Below, in pieces: positions 12,076 through 23,912 of a stretch of DNA of 64,000 nt. The position numbers and the translations under genes are program-made. The stretch comes from Flaveria trinervia (Eukaryota > Streptophyta > Magnoliopsida > Asterales > Asteraceae). Positions within the stretch are counted from its first letter, which is position 1; the number at the start of each line of letters is the position of its first letter. The stretch covers positions 41,281,331-41,345,330 of the forward strand of contig CM046443.1 of the NCBI GenBank assembly GCA_025506515.1. Reading direction: 5' to 3'. The notes beneath the pieces were generated by a model, which was not told where the DNA came from, did not search any database, and saw only the letters and a list, made by a program, of their open reading frames with translations.

Positions 12076-12725
12076 TTGTGAAAATGTGAAGGTGGATGAG
12101 TTTGAGCTTGGGTGAATTGGGGATGAAGGAAACTTTTAGAGCAGTAGAAATTATGGTAAGAAGATGAAAGTGAATAGTTGGGATTATTTAAAAGAGGGTG
12201 AAATGGCGGCAATGGGGTTAGGATAAGGTGATGTAATGTTTTAATGGATGAAGTGACAGGGGCGATAAGGTTTAATTCCGTTAAATAATCCGACATCATT
12301 AACAAAATATTTACTTTTTACAATGTGGGGCCCAATAGATTTCCGTTACACACTAAAATCTCTCTTCCGAGTATAAAACATTTCCGAAGGTAATTTCTCT
12401 TCTAAAGGCAATTACTACTTCCAAAGGTAAAGATTTACTTCCGAGAGTAAAGTTTGCTTTCCGAATGGAGAGTTTTATAAGCTTCAGAAGTAGATCTGAT
12501 ATGTAATCAATCGCTTCTTCGAAGACTAAAAACTCTTCCGAGAAGAAAATTATCCTTGGAGGAATTTTGCTTCGGAAGATATGCAGGAAATCTTCTGAAG
12601 GTTAATTCCTCTTCGGAAGAATTTGTACTTAGTGAAAATTTTCCGAGAGAGACCTTTTGTAACAGGGCTTAGATTGTATTGACATAAGACATTACACATT
12701 AAAAAGGTTTTTCAAAAGAGGTAAT
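12076..12725 (-). promoter_or_regulatory. Motif-rich spacer before third ORF (element B)
   Basis: No ORF is seen. About 12360-12640 is dense in CTTCCGAAG/TTCGGAAG variants, then comes GGGCCCCAC.TTGTAAAAAGT-type sequence, a TTTAAATAATCCC box (12180-12195) and a C/T-rich leader up to the ATG at 12075. The layout is the same as 387-971 in element A. The regulatory role is inferred. Confidence 0.45.
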
Positions 12726-14916
12726 CTAATCAATGTTTATCATCCCAATAGCTATTATGAGATACTTAAATCTCTGTTCATCAAAAGCTTTGTGAACAAG
12801 TAGGCACATTGTTCATTTGAATCAACTTTGATTAGCTTAATCTGATTTTTTCATGAATATCTCTAATGAAATTATACGTGATATCAATATGCTTTGTCTT
12901 GGAGTGCTTCACAGGATTTTCAGTGATGGAGATAGCACTGTTGTTTTCAATATGGATAGGAGTGTTCATAAAGTTGAACCCATAGTCTAACATCTGATTC
13001 TGAATCCACAGCAACTGAGCACAGCAACTTGCAATAGCAATGTATTCAGCTTTAGCAGTTGATGTAGAGACATAAGATTGTTTCTTACATTGCCATGAGA
13101 TGATCCTTCCACCAAGAAATTGACAGCCTCCTAATGTTGATTTCTTGTCAATGTTAGCCATCATAGTCACTATCTGAGTATCCATAAAGATTAAAATCAT
13201 TGTTCCTAGGATACTAGAGACCTAATTTAGGTGCTCCTTTGAGGTATCTGAGGATTCTCTTAGCAGCAGCTAGGTGAGAAACCTTTGGAGCAGTCTGATA
13301 TCTTGCATAAATGCAAGTTGCAAACATTATATCAGGTCTACTAGCTATGAGATACATTAGAGAACCAATAATCGCCCTATACTAATGTTGATCAGTATCC
13401 TCCCCCTCAAGGTCAGGACAAATATTATGGTTTCTGGGTATGGGTGTTTTGTCTGGCTTACAATCTTTCATTTCAAATCTTTCTAAGATGTCATTGACAT
13501 ACTTAGATTGATTGATAAAGAACCCTTCCTTCAATTGCTTCCACCTGAATTCCAAGGAAAAAGTCCATTTTTCCCAAGGAACTCATCTCAAACTTCTTTT
13601 TCATAATGCTTTCAAAGTCTTTGCACATTTGGTCATTTGAAGAACCAAAGATGTTGTCATCAACATAGACTTGAACAAGCAAAATATCCTTTCTAGAATT
13701 CCTTATGAAGAGAGTCGTGTCAATGGCTCCTCTAGTGTAACCATTCTTCAGAAGAAACTAAGACAAAGTCTCATACCACAGCCTAGGTGCTTGGTGTAGC
13801 CCATATAGAGCTTTATCCAATTTGAACACATAGTTGGGATGTTGTGGGTCTTCAAATCCTAGAGACCAGCACACGTACACTTCCCTATCTATATCCCCAT
13901 ATAGAAAGGTACACTTGACATCAAGTTGGTAGACAGTAAAATTCTTGGATGCAGCATAAGCAAGGAAGATCCTAACTCTCAAGTTTTGCAACAGGTGCAA
14001 AGACATCAGTATAATCAATTTCTTCCTCTTGAGTGTATCCTTGAACCACCAGTCTTGCCTTGTTCTTGATAATCAAGCCTCTGTCATCTCTCTTGTTCCT
14101 GAAAACCCATTTTGTGCCTATGGGTACTTGACCAGATGGTAGCGGACATAGGTTCCAAACCTTTTGTCTCTTGAATTGAAGAAGCTCCTCTTGCATCAAT
14201 TCAACCCAACTACTATCTTTCAATGCATCTTCAACCTTCTTGGGTTCCATCTGGGATAGAAAGCATGAGTACAAGCAGACGTTCCCATGATGAGTCTGCC
14301 CTCTTGTTCTCACACCTTTTGAGACATCCCCTATGATGTTCTCAACTGGATGAGTGTTATGAATCCTTAGACGAGGAATCATTTGTAGTTGCAAAGATAG
14401 ATCAAGATTGGACATATTTTGATCAGGAACTGGGACAATTTGTCCAACTGTTGTTTCAAACTCATTCAAAGAGGACTGATTGAATGAATGAGAAAACTCA
14501 TCAATTGTTGGCTAAGAAGTAGCATTAACTGTTGCCTGTTCCTTCAAGATGCTACTTCCATCAACTTGGTGTTGTGCAGGATCACCTGAGGAGTTTTGAG
14601 GATCAGCAGGTGATTCACTGGGTGAAGCTTCACTATTCCTTGAAATAGCTATACTATCAGATCTGCCAATAGTGGAAGCTTGATTTGTGGTAGCTCTTGG
14701 AGAACTTGGAAGAAGTCTGGGTAGCTCAAATAGTTGATCACCATCAGCATCATTTTGAGCACCTGTTCCAACTGAAACATTCTCATAAGATGGTTTAGAA
14801 TAGTTGGAAACAGTTCTAAATCAAAAGTATGACCAGGGTCATTCCCCCTAACACAAGGAGTGTGCTTAATAACAACAATATTAGATTATTCCTCAAATTG
14901 TTGATTCTTAAAGTTG
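12726..14916 (-). pseudogene. Copia pol, 3' part (integrase end, RT, RNase H) of element B
   Basis: The minus-strand reading resumes the integrase C-terminus at 14916, directly after the element E insertion and in frame with the part ending at 29258. Reverse transcriptase (RVT_2 type) runs about 14250-13450: WVELMQEELLQFKRQKVW, GTKWVFRNKRDD, KARLVVQGYTQEE, YQLDVKCTFLYG and the catalytic YVDD at 13656-13667. RNase H follows (13200-12726) with TAKAEYIAIASCCAQL and KHSKTKHIDI. Frameshifts near 14000, 13750 and 13550 and a stop in RNase H break it, so it is not functional. Confidence 0.85.
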
Positions 14917-15221
14917 TAAACTGTAGATACATAATGTTCCTAGTTTATGTACTTAAATGTAAAAGTCTTTCATGTCTTACATATGTGTAATTTGATGATG
15001 AAATGAAATATGGTATATGCCTTGATGTTTACTTATCTTTGATTATATCATATTATTGTTGTGTTAAGTATAAGTCATATGTATGAGCTTCATATATAGG
15101 TTTGAGAGTGTTGTACACAATACTAAGTCAATCATGAATGGGAATTGTGTTCAACTTAGTCGGATGATTATTCATGCTAATGGGCCATACTTATGGACCA
15201 TATGCATGAATGAATCATACT

Positions 15222-15385
15222 AATGAACCAGTCGCACGACTGAACGATGAGACTGGATCAATCGTATGATTGAGGCATAAGATTGACTCAGTCGCACGAC
15301 TGAATCTTCAGTCGTGCGTATGACTCAATCACATGACTCAGTCGCACGAGTGAATCATGCTAATGGTTTAGTCGCACGAATGGCA
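15222..15385. repeat. CAGTCGCACGACTG motif array in 5' LTR of E
   Basis: Five to six imperfect copies of a short inverted repeat (CAGTC-GCAC-GACTG and variants such as CAATCGTATGATTG) are spaced at roughly 30 bp, just upstream of TATAAATA. The same array is in the 3' LTR (about 28810-28965). Confidence 0.75.
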
Positions 15386-15395
15386 GCTGCAAACC

Positions 15396-15403
15396 TATAA
15401 ATA
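15396..15403 (+). promoter_or_regulatory. LTR TATA box of element E
   Basis: TATAAATA lies in the LTR after the motif array and is conserved in the 3' LTR at 28980-28987. It is the probable core promoter of the full-length element RNA. Confidence 0.65.
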
Positions 15404-15475
15404 CCACTTAATTCGTGGAAAAACATAACACTTGGAGAGATACTTCGAATATACATAAACCCTACCCATCCAGAG

Positions 15476-17020
15476 TGTTAGGATCAGTGATCTAAGTTTG
15501 ATTAATTAGAGAGTATTGCAGCGGAATTCAAACAACGAATTAAGCAATTCACAAGAACACAATTGATAATCAATGTAACAGTAAATGGTTATAGAAAAAG
15601 AGAATTTTGCAAAAGAGATATTTCATTCATATGCTTTCGTGGTGGCTCAATGTCACACATTACAATTAGGTCAACATTCCTTATATAGGATATGTGACGT
15701 CTGCTGATGTCACTTGATAGTGACATCTAACAGAATTATTCAAACTACTGAAACTATGCAAACTACTAAGAATGTTCTCAACTACTGATTACATCTCAGA
15801 GAATGCTTAAGTACAAAAACATAAAACTACTGAAACTAAACTACTGAAACTATAACTACTGAAAAGTAAATTACAAGTACTGAAAGGAAACCATCACAAC
15901 TACTGAAGTTGATAACTTCAGCTGTTGTGACAACTTGTTAGACCAAAAGAACCAATGAGCCTGATCAGGAAAACCTCTAAGTCCCACAGACATTACAACT
16001 GCTGAAGAAGATCACAACAGCTGAAGACATCAGCTGATTACAAGGTCTGAAGACAAAGTCTGAAGACAAGAACTGAAGACTACTACTGAAGACAAAGTCT
16101 GAAAGAAAAGAACTGAAGACAAAGTCTGAAGCTATCAGCTGAAGACAAAGTCTAAAGTAAAGAACTGAAGACAAAGTCTGAAGCTATCAGCTGAAGACAA
16201 AGTCTGAAAGTAAAAAGTCTGAAAGTAGAAGTCTAAAGAACAAAGACTGAAGACAAAGACTGAAGACCAAAGTAATCAGTAGTTGTCACAACAGCTGAAG
16301 TTATCAACTTCAGTAGCTGTGATGGTTTCCTTTCAGTACTTGTAATTACTTTTCAGTAGTTATAGTTTTAGTAGTTTTATGTTTTTGTACTTAAGCATTC
16401 TCTGAGATGTAATCAGTAGTTGAGAACATTCTCAGTAGTTTGCATAGTTTCAGTAGTTTGAATAATTCTGTTAGATGTCACTATCAAGTGACATCAGTAG
16501 ACGTCACATATCCTATATAAGGAATGTTGACCTAATTGTAATGTGTGACATTGAGCCACCACGAAAGCATATGAATGAAATATCTCTTTTGTAGAATACT
16601 CTTTTTCTATAACCATTTACTATTACATTGAATATCAATTGTGTTCTTGTGAATTGTTTAATTCTTTGTTCGTACTCCGCTGCAATACTCTCTAATTAAT
16701 CAAACTTAGATCACTGATCCTAACACAATTACTGATACTTTGGTCTTCAGTCTTTGTCTTCGGTCTTTGTTCTTCAGACTTTGTTCTTCAGACTTTTACT
16801 TTCAGACTTTGTCTTCAGCTGATAGCTTCAGACTTTGTCTTCAGTTCTTTACTTTCAGAATTTGTCTTCAGTAGTAGTCTTCAGTTCTTGTCTTCAGACT
16901 TGTCTTCAGACCTTGTAATCAGCTGATGTCTTCAGCTGTTGTGATCTTCTTCAGCAGTTGTGATGTATGTGGGACTTAGAGGTTTTTCTGATTAGGCTCA
17001 TTGGTTCTTTTGGTCCAACA
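15476..17020 (-). repeat. Outer solo LTR (family 3, minus) inside the 5' LTR of E
   Basis: On the plus strand it reads TGTTAGGATC.. at 15476 and ..GGTCCAACA at 17020, with flanking CAGAG (15471-15475) and CAAAG (17021-17025), a duplication with one mismatch. The E 3' LTR lacks it and reads straight through at the same point. It is interrupted at 15936-16725 by another LTR of the same family in the opposite direction, and is about 750 bp without that. Confidence 0.85.
15936..16725 (+). repeat. Inner solo LTR (family 3, plus)
   Basis: 790 bp, TGTTAGACC at 15936 to ..GATCCTAACA at 16725, flanked by CAACT (15931-15935) and CAATT (16726-16730). It is the inverse copy of the outer LTR, so the region forms two large inverted repeats. 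It is rich in GAAGACAAAGTCTGAAG-type repeats (16020-16280), which mirror the outer copy at 16740-16930. Confidence 0.85.
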
Positions 17021-17219
17021 CAAAGCGTCCTAGATAGCCAATCCAACTTCATAGTTCGATCTTGATCGTTTCCTACTCATTCTTAACGTTTAGTTCATTG
17101 TTATATTGATCGGGTTATCGTTCTCACTGATTGGATCGCCAATCAAACAGGATTCCGCACTATTTGATCTGGTTCACGTAGAATCCATTAGTACTCCGTA
17201 CGTACACGGTCCCAACAAG

Positions 17220-17231
17220 TGATATCAGAGC
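17220..17231 (+). other. Primer binding site of element E
   Basis: TGATATCAGAGC lies two bases after the LTR end at 17217. It differs by one base from the usual Copia TGGTATCAGAGC, complementary to initiator methionine tRNA. Confidence 0.8.
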
Positions 17232-17447
17232 CTTTGGCTCATGATTTTGCTTTGGATTCGATTAGTTTTTGGTGTTAAAAACCTATGTTTTAAATCAAAA
17301 AAGTCACCACTTTGCTTCAAAAGGCGTTTTCGACGTTTGCATGCATTAAAGTGTCAGTTTTTCATTATATGGCAGATTAGGGTTCCTGGGAAACTCGTAT
17401 TTTTTGTCAAAATGTCAAAATATTCAATTTCCCAACACAACAGCCTT

Positions 17448-17670
17448 TAGTCGCATGATTGGATCATTCGTATGATTGAATTCAATCGTATACTCCATCC
17501 ACATGACTAAACTCAGTAGTATCCCTCATTCGCACGAAAGAACAACTCAAGTCATTTGATTCTAATCGTCTTGTTCATACACACGACTGAATCCAATCAC
17601 ACGATTGAATTCATTTGCATCCTTCATTCGCACGAGTGATCCATACTCATAGCCTATTCGCACGAGTGAA
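17448..17670. repeat. Motif array in the leader of element E
   Basis: Degenerate copies of the TCGCACGA/TCGTATGA motif, as in the LTR, recur between the primer site and the gag ATG (17705). This stretch has no convincing ORF. Confidence 0.55.
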
Positions 17671-17704
17671 ACTGTCCTGTTCTAAAAGTACCAAGTTTAA
17701 AGCA

Positions 17705-20515
17705 ATGGATGACCAATTTGCTGCATTTACTGCCAGAAAGGACTCCCACATCCAGAACCTTCTACTTCTGGAGAATGAGATTGGAAATCCTAATAAACTG
17801 CCAAAGTTGTTAACGTTAGATGAATATCCATAGTGGAAACAGCGGTTTGAAATCTATTTAAATAGAGTTGACCCAACTTTTTGGACATCCATTAAGACTG
17901 GTTATATGGTACCAGTCAGTGCTAATGGAGTCAAGTTGACTTTGGGAGGAATGAGTGAATCACAGAAGATTCTGTTCAATGCTGAAAAGAAGTATATGCC
18001 TTGTTGACTCAATCAATACCTAAGGACATTTTTCATTAGTTCTCTGAGAACAAGTAGGCTAAAAAGTTATGGGAGGCATTGGAGAAGAGATATGATGGAA
18101 CATAACTCTTAAAGCACTGAAGGCTAAAGCTTTCAAAAAGAATTTGATAATTTCTCTTCGATAGGGAATAAGAGCTTGGATGATATTATTAACAGATTCT
18201 ATCATCTAATGAGTGAGTTGCACACTCATGGTGTGACAACATCTATGGAAGATAAAGTTTCAAGCTTTGTTGATAGTTTGCCTAATAATAGGATTTTTTT
18301 GTGTCTAATCTGAGACAAAACGACATTCTTGCAACGTTAGACATAAATGATTTCATCTTGAAGTTAAGGGAGGAAGAACTGTGAATGAAATACAAGTCGA
18401 AGAAAGGATCCTATGTTCAAAATCCTTCACTTTACAACTCCGTTCCAACTCCAGCTGTTTCAAGAGCACTGTTACAAATAGCGTTCGTGTCTAGTTCTTC
18501 TACTCCTTCCCAAAATAGTGCTTCAGGAACCGAAATGTCAGGGTCATCTGGAACCCAATACATAGTTCCTGAGGCAAATACTACAAAGTTGAAGACTGAG
18601 AATCTCGGTAATGTCACAGTGGAAATTGCTAAGGAGCACATGGATCTTCTAGCGACTATTGTACAATCTTATGATGGTTTAGTTGCCGGTAAGATTGGAA
18701 TTTTCATCTTGCAGATGAGGATTATGAGCAAGTTGATGAAAATGAGCTTGAAAGAATGGACATAATGTGGGCCTTGGCTAGTGCAGTCAGAAAAGCAAAG
18801 AAGTTTGTCAAAAATAGGGTGCAAAATTTAGTTGTCACTAAAGATACGAATTTTGGTTTTGACAAAACCAAAGTCACATGTTTCAACTGTGGTGAAAAAG
18901 GGCACTTTAAATGTGAATGTGTAAAGCCCAAGAAAACTGGAAATGGAAACCCATTTCCTACATTCAACCGTCAAGACAAAGACATCATTGGAACTACTTA
19001 TTCAAGTAAAGAGACAAAGGCTCTGACTGCTCAAGGTGATGAAGGGCAAGACTGGTCCTTCTGATTTGTTTCTCCTAGGTAATCAAATATTGCCTTTATT
19101 AATGCATTGAATGATGGATCTACTAGTGAAGGTGAGATCATAGTTGAGCAAGCGATGTCAAATACCGAAGAAGCTGTGAATCTTGTAAATCACTTGTTGA
19201 GGAAGAGCTCAGAGCAACAAACTCAGAATCTCCAGTCAACGAAGAGTCTGATATAGCTTTGATGGCTAATTCATCTGACTCCTCACAGGTAAGTACTAAA
19301 TACAATTATTTGAAAAACATGCTTATAATGAATGTGACAAATTTAGGGAAAGCATTGATCTAAAATTTGCAAGGTTATTAGAACACAATGATAATTTAGT
19401 AAACGATTTACAACTCTGCACTGAGGCTGATCGTATTTTAAAACAAAATGAGTGTGGTTTCAAAGAAAAAATAGAACTTTTGGGAAAAAAACTAAGGGAA
19501 ACCGAGGTTGTTGCATTAAATCAAGCAAATAAAATAAATTTTTATTAAATTCTTTGGAAGAAACGAAAAAAGAAAAAGCAGTTTTAGAAGTCGAAGTTGA
19601 ATCTTTAAAACAAAAACTGCATAGTTTGGCTAGTCTTCTCACATATTTCAAAACTTAGTGAAAAACGAAATTATGGGGAAGGTCTGGGTTATAAAGTAGT
19701 TCCGCCACCACAAGCAGTCCTTTTGAACACTAAAAGTAGACCAATCAATAATAACCAGTAAAGGATCATGTGGTGTCCACCCCTCTGGTTAGTGATCCCG
19801 ATTCTACAGGAAAATCTATGAAAGTTATCACTAAACAGAAGAAATCTACTTTGAAATCAATAGAGAAGATGCCTATTGAAATTTAGATGATTAAATTGAA
19901 AAGGTTAATTTAAGGTCAGGTTCACACACGTCTACTTCTGAACCCAAAATGACTAATCCATTTAACAAAAATGTGTTACTCATCAAAGTCCAAATAAACT
20001 AAAAGTTAAAGATGTTCAAAATGTTAAAACAATTAATTCTGTTAAAGAAGCTAAAACATCTAAAAGAGAAGTGACAAAAACCAACCAGACACATCTCACA
20101 CCCTTACCAAACTCAACACCACATAAAAATTTTCTTCAATCTGTAGAAGGGAGTTCATGCTACAGTTGTGGAAAATAAGGACATATCTCTCCTAATTGTC
20201 CTTATTATCATACGCCCAAAATAAAATTGAACTTTATGATGTAAAACCATGTTTTTCTAAAATGAGATCTAATATCCACCTAACAGTATTAGTGAACCTA
20301 AAGTTCAAACAATAAGCCAGTCATTTTTTATCACAAACAAGCCTTACACAAAACTTGCTTATGGAAGATAAAATCAAGTAATTTGTCTGATAATGAGAAC
20401 AAGAAGAAGAAGAATGTGCCCTCATCCTTTGAAGAATAGTGGGTTGAGTTCATGATGTGTGATTCATCTAGGTCACCCAAGCCAGTTAAGGCTTGGGTCC
20501 CAAACCTAAACTAAT
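17705..20515 (+). pseudogene. gag of element E (broken)
   Basis: The ATG at 17705 (MDDQFAAFTARKD) is chosen because upstream codons fall in the motif-rich leader. Gag-like segments include LPKLLTLDEYP, RFEIYLNRVDPTFW and a TLEALEKRYDGT-like helix before 18100. A CX2CX4HX4C zinc knuckle (CFNCGEKGHFKCEC) lies at about 18879-18920 and a second (CYSCGK.GHISPNC, with a stop in it) near 20160-20205. A stop replaces a codon near 17830, and several frameshifts follow. The stretch 19064-20515 is Lys/Ser-rich with coiled-coil features (19330-19660) and is heavily decayed. In intact elements this would be the capsid and nucleocapsid polyprotein. Confidence 0.75.
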
Positions 20516-20523
20516 CAATTCCT

Positions 20524-23500
20524 TTGAATGTGCAGGGTGTCCGTTACAGCGCTATCACAAATACCTGGATTATTGATAACAGGGCGTCCAGGCACATGAC
20601 CGGGAATTCGTCTCTCCTTTTTAATGTCAAACAAATTAAAGGGGACATGTATCATTTGCTGGGAATAAAGGAGGTTACATCACCGCTCAAGGCGAAGTGG
20701 GAAACGAGAAAGTGAATTTTGACAAGGTCAACTACGTTCAACAACTACATAACAACTTGCTTTCAATCTCCCGAATCTGTGATAAAGGATTCAAAGTTGT
20801 GTTTGACAATAAGAAGTGCTACATGTTGAAGAAGGATTATGTTATCCAGGAGGATAAAGTTTCAATCAGCTTCAAGATATAATGATCTGTGTGTCTTGGA
20901 TCTATCAAAAGCCTCCATAACTGAGACCACTATGCAATGCTTCTTGTCAAAGGCAACAGAGAGGGATTCAGTCTCCTAGCATAGGAGAATGGAACACATT
21001 AATCCTAGGAAGATGAATCATCTGGTACAGAATGCTTTAGTGAATGGAGTAACTGTCAAGAATTTCTAGCTTTCAGATTTTTGCGTAGCTTGTAAGAAAG
21101 GGAAACAGACCAAGTCTCACAAGGCAAAGAAATTTAATTCTATCGATATTCCTCTCGAGCTTCTACACATGGATCTGTTTGGCCCGGTAAGCACAAAGAG
21201 TATTGCTGGAGATCTATACCGCCTTGTAGTAACTGATGATTACTCAAGATTTTCTTTGGTGATGTTTCTAAAATCCAAATCAGAGACTTTTGAATCATTC
21301 AAAAATTTAGTAACTACTTTGGAATCACTCTACAAGCTGAAAGTAAGGCAGATTTAATCAGAAAACGAAACAGAGTTCAAAAAGCAATGAATGGAGGCAT
21401 TCTGTAGAGAGAAAGGAATTGTACATCAATTTACGTCTGCCTACACTCCACAGATGAATGGGGTTGCAGAAAGAAAGAATCGTAGCTTGATAGAGACAGC
21501 AAGAACAATGTTAGCCGACTCTAAACTGCCTATTCAATTTTGGAACGAGGCAGTGACGAATGCATGCTACACTCTCAATCGAGTCCTGGTGGTCAAACGT
21601 CATGGTAAACATGTTATGAACTGCTCCAGCGACGTAAACCAAACTTGGAGTATCTCGAACCATTCGGTGCACCGTGCATATTGTTAAGTAAAACTCAGAC
21701 TGGGAAGTTTAGTGAGAAGGTAGAAGAAGGTATCTTTCTCGGATACAGTATACTAGACAAGAGAGTTTATAACAACTCTACGGGTCAGGTAGAAGTGTGG
21801 TGCAATGTTGATGTTCAAAGATACACCACCCCCCATAGAAAAAGGACCTTCCTTCTTCTTTGACTATGATGGATTTTTAAGTCCTTCAACCTACCTCCCT
21901 CTCATCTTGATGATGAGTTATCTGCTACAATGATGTATGACGTTCTGAACACTCCTCCACAAAACTCAACACCATCGGTTCCATTAGATGATTCTTCTAG
22001 TACTTCAGGGGGAGCGCTTGAAGTAAGTGACTCCTCCTTTGATGATGAAGCAGTGGAGACTGCAAATGTGGACCAGGAGGACCAGGTTCCCATAAATGAA
22101 AGTACACAAGCATTAGATCTTGATGCCTCTAACACTTCTGAACCTCATACTCCAACAACTACAGATACTGAACCTGGAATTCAAAAGTTGTATCCTAAAG
22201 TAGTTGTTCCCACCACTCCCGGATCTCGAATTAATGTGCATCATCCCCTGAAAAACATCATTGGGGATGTTCTATCAGGAGTGCAGACACGGAATCAGCT
22301 ATACTCAGCTGATTATGCCTCAATCATGGAGAAAGGATATCTTCACGATGGTGCTTATCGATGTTTTGTGTCTCAATTTGAGCCAAAATATGTAATTGAA
22401 GCCTTAAAAGATGAGGCATGGGTTAGTGCTATGCAAGAAGAACTCCTATAGTTCAAGAAGTTAAGAGTATGGACCCTTGTGGACAGACCAAAAGGTGCTA
22501 AGGTCATTGGCACTAAATGGGTGTTGAAGTGTAAGAAAGATGACCAAGGGGTTATAATTAGAAATAAGGCTCGGCTTGTGGTTCAAGGATTTCGACAAGT
22601 CGAAGGAATAGACTACAATGAAGTGTTTGCACCTGTGGTAAGGATGGAAGCAATTCTTATTTTCTTAGCCTATGCATCCTACATGAAGATTAAAGTTTAT
22701 CAATTGGATGCGAAAAGTGCATTTCTTCATGGTGAAATTCATGAAACAATATACGTCAGTCAATCGGAAGGATTTAACAATCCGTATCATCGAGATAGAG
22801 TTTACAAACTTGACAAGGCTCTTTACGGGCTCCATCAAACCCCTAGAGCCTTGTATAAGAAACTCTTAACTCATCTAGTGAAACATGGTTTTCGCAGAGG
22901 AGTTATTGACTGCACATTATTCATTAAAGAAAAGGATGGTGATTTACTACTGGTACAGATATATGTGGATGACATAATCTTCGGTTCCAAAAATGAAGAA
23001 TTATGTAAAGAATTTGAATCTGTAATGAAAGCAGAGTTTGAGATGAGTGCCATGGGGGAGATGAAGTTCTTTCTTGGATTACAGGTGGATTAGACACCAA
23101 AAGGAATCTTCCTGCATCAGTCCAAATATGTAGGAGATATTCTCAGTCAATTCGACATGGAGAATGCCAAGGCTGCTGGAACTCCACACCACGAACCATG
23201 ATGTGGCACCCGACAAGAATGGTGATTTGGTTGATGCCACAATGTATAGAGGAATGATCAGATCTTTAATGTACCTCACAGCCTCTCGTCCTGATATTAT
23301 GTACGCCACGTGTCTCTGTTCCAGATATTAGGCAAAACCAAAAGTAAATCATCTCATTAGAGTTAAAAGGATTTTTCATTATCTGAAGGGTACTCCAACA
23401 CTCGGGTTGTGGTATCCTCACGATGATGACTTTGAGCTTACAGCGTAAAGTGACTCGAACTATGGTGGTTGCAAGATGAATTACAAGTCAACATCAGCGG

Positions 23501-23912
23501 GATGTCAGTTCTTTGGTAGACGGTAGTCACCTGGCAGTGTAAGAAGCAGGCATCAGTTGCTTTGTCAACATGGGAAGCTGAATATGTTGTTGCTGCAAGT
23601 TGCTGTTCGCAAATTATTTGGATTCAACAGCAAATGCGTGACTACGGTTTGCAATTTTCTAACACCCCTATCTTTGTTGATAATTCTGCTGTAATTGTTG
23701 TCACCAAAAATCCGGTCCAACACCCGAAAACAAAACACATCGGTATTAAATATCATTTTATACGTGACTGTTTTGAAAAGCAATTAATCGATGTTGTTAA
23801 AATTAATACGGATTTTCAACGTGCCGACCTCTACAAAAAAGCATTTGACAAACCTCGGTTTCTATATCTTTTAGAGGTTAATGGCATGAAAAAGAGAAGA
23901 AGAAAGTCTTAG
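20524..23912 (+). pseudogene. pol of element E: protease, integrase, RT, RNase H (broken)
   Basis: Domains in order: aspartic protease with WIIDNRASRHMTG (20565-20601), where the usual DSG triad is DNR, so it would be inactive; gag-pre-integrase zinc region with CVACKKGKQTKSH near 21085-21120; integrase core with HMDLFGPV, VVTDDYSRF (21226-21252) and MNGVAERKN (about 21454); a linker; RT with KDEAWVSAMQEELL, IGTKWVLKCKKDD, YQLDAKSAFLHGE and YVDD at 22962-22973; RNase H with STWEAEYVVAASCC and KHIGIKYHFIRD, ending at 23912. There are stops near 21355, 21390, 22450 and 23091 and frameshifts near 21660 and 23190-23560. It is typical plant Ty1/Copia order (integrase before RT). Confidence 0.88.

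Larger units (their letters stand above)
14922..17217 (+). repeat. 5' LTR of element E, enlarged by nested solo LTRs
   Basis: It starts TGTAGATACAT and ends GGTCCCAACA, matching the 3' LTR at 28507-29252. The extra material is the nested solo LTR pair at 15476-17020. A TATAAATA box lies at 15396-15403, about 20 bp after an array of CAGTCGCACGACTGA-type motifs (15222-15385). Confidence 0.9.

Noticed and set aside
15476..17020. Long inverted repeats first looked like a foldback or Mutator-type DNA transposon
   Set aside because: The pieces resolve as two opposite LTRs, each with TG..CA ends and its own 5-bp flanking repeat, and the E LTR lengths agree exactly (746 bp) after removal.
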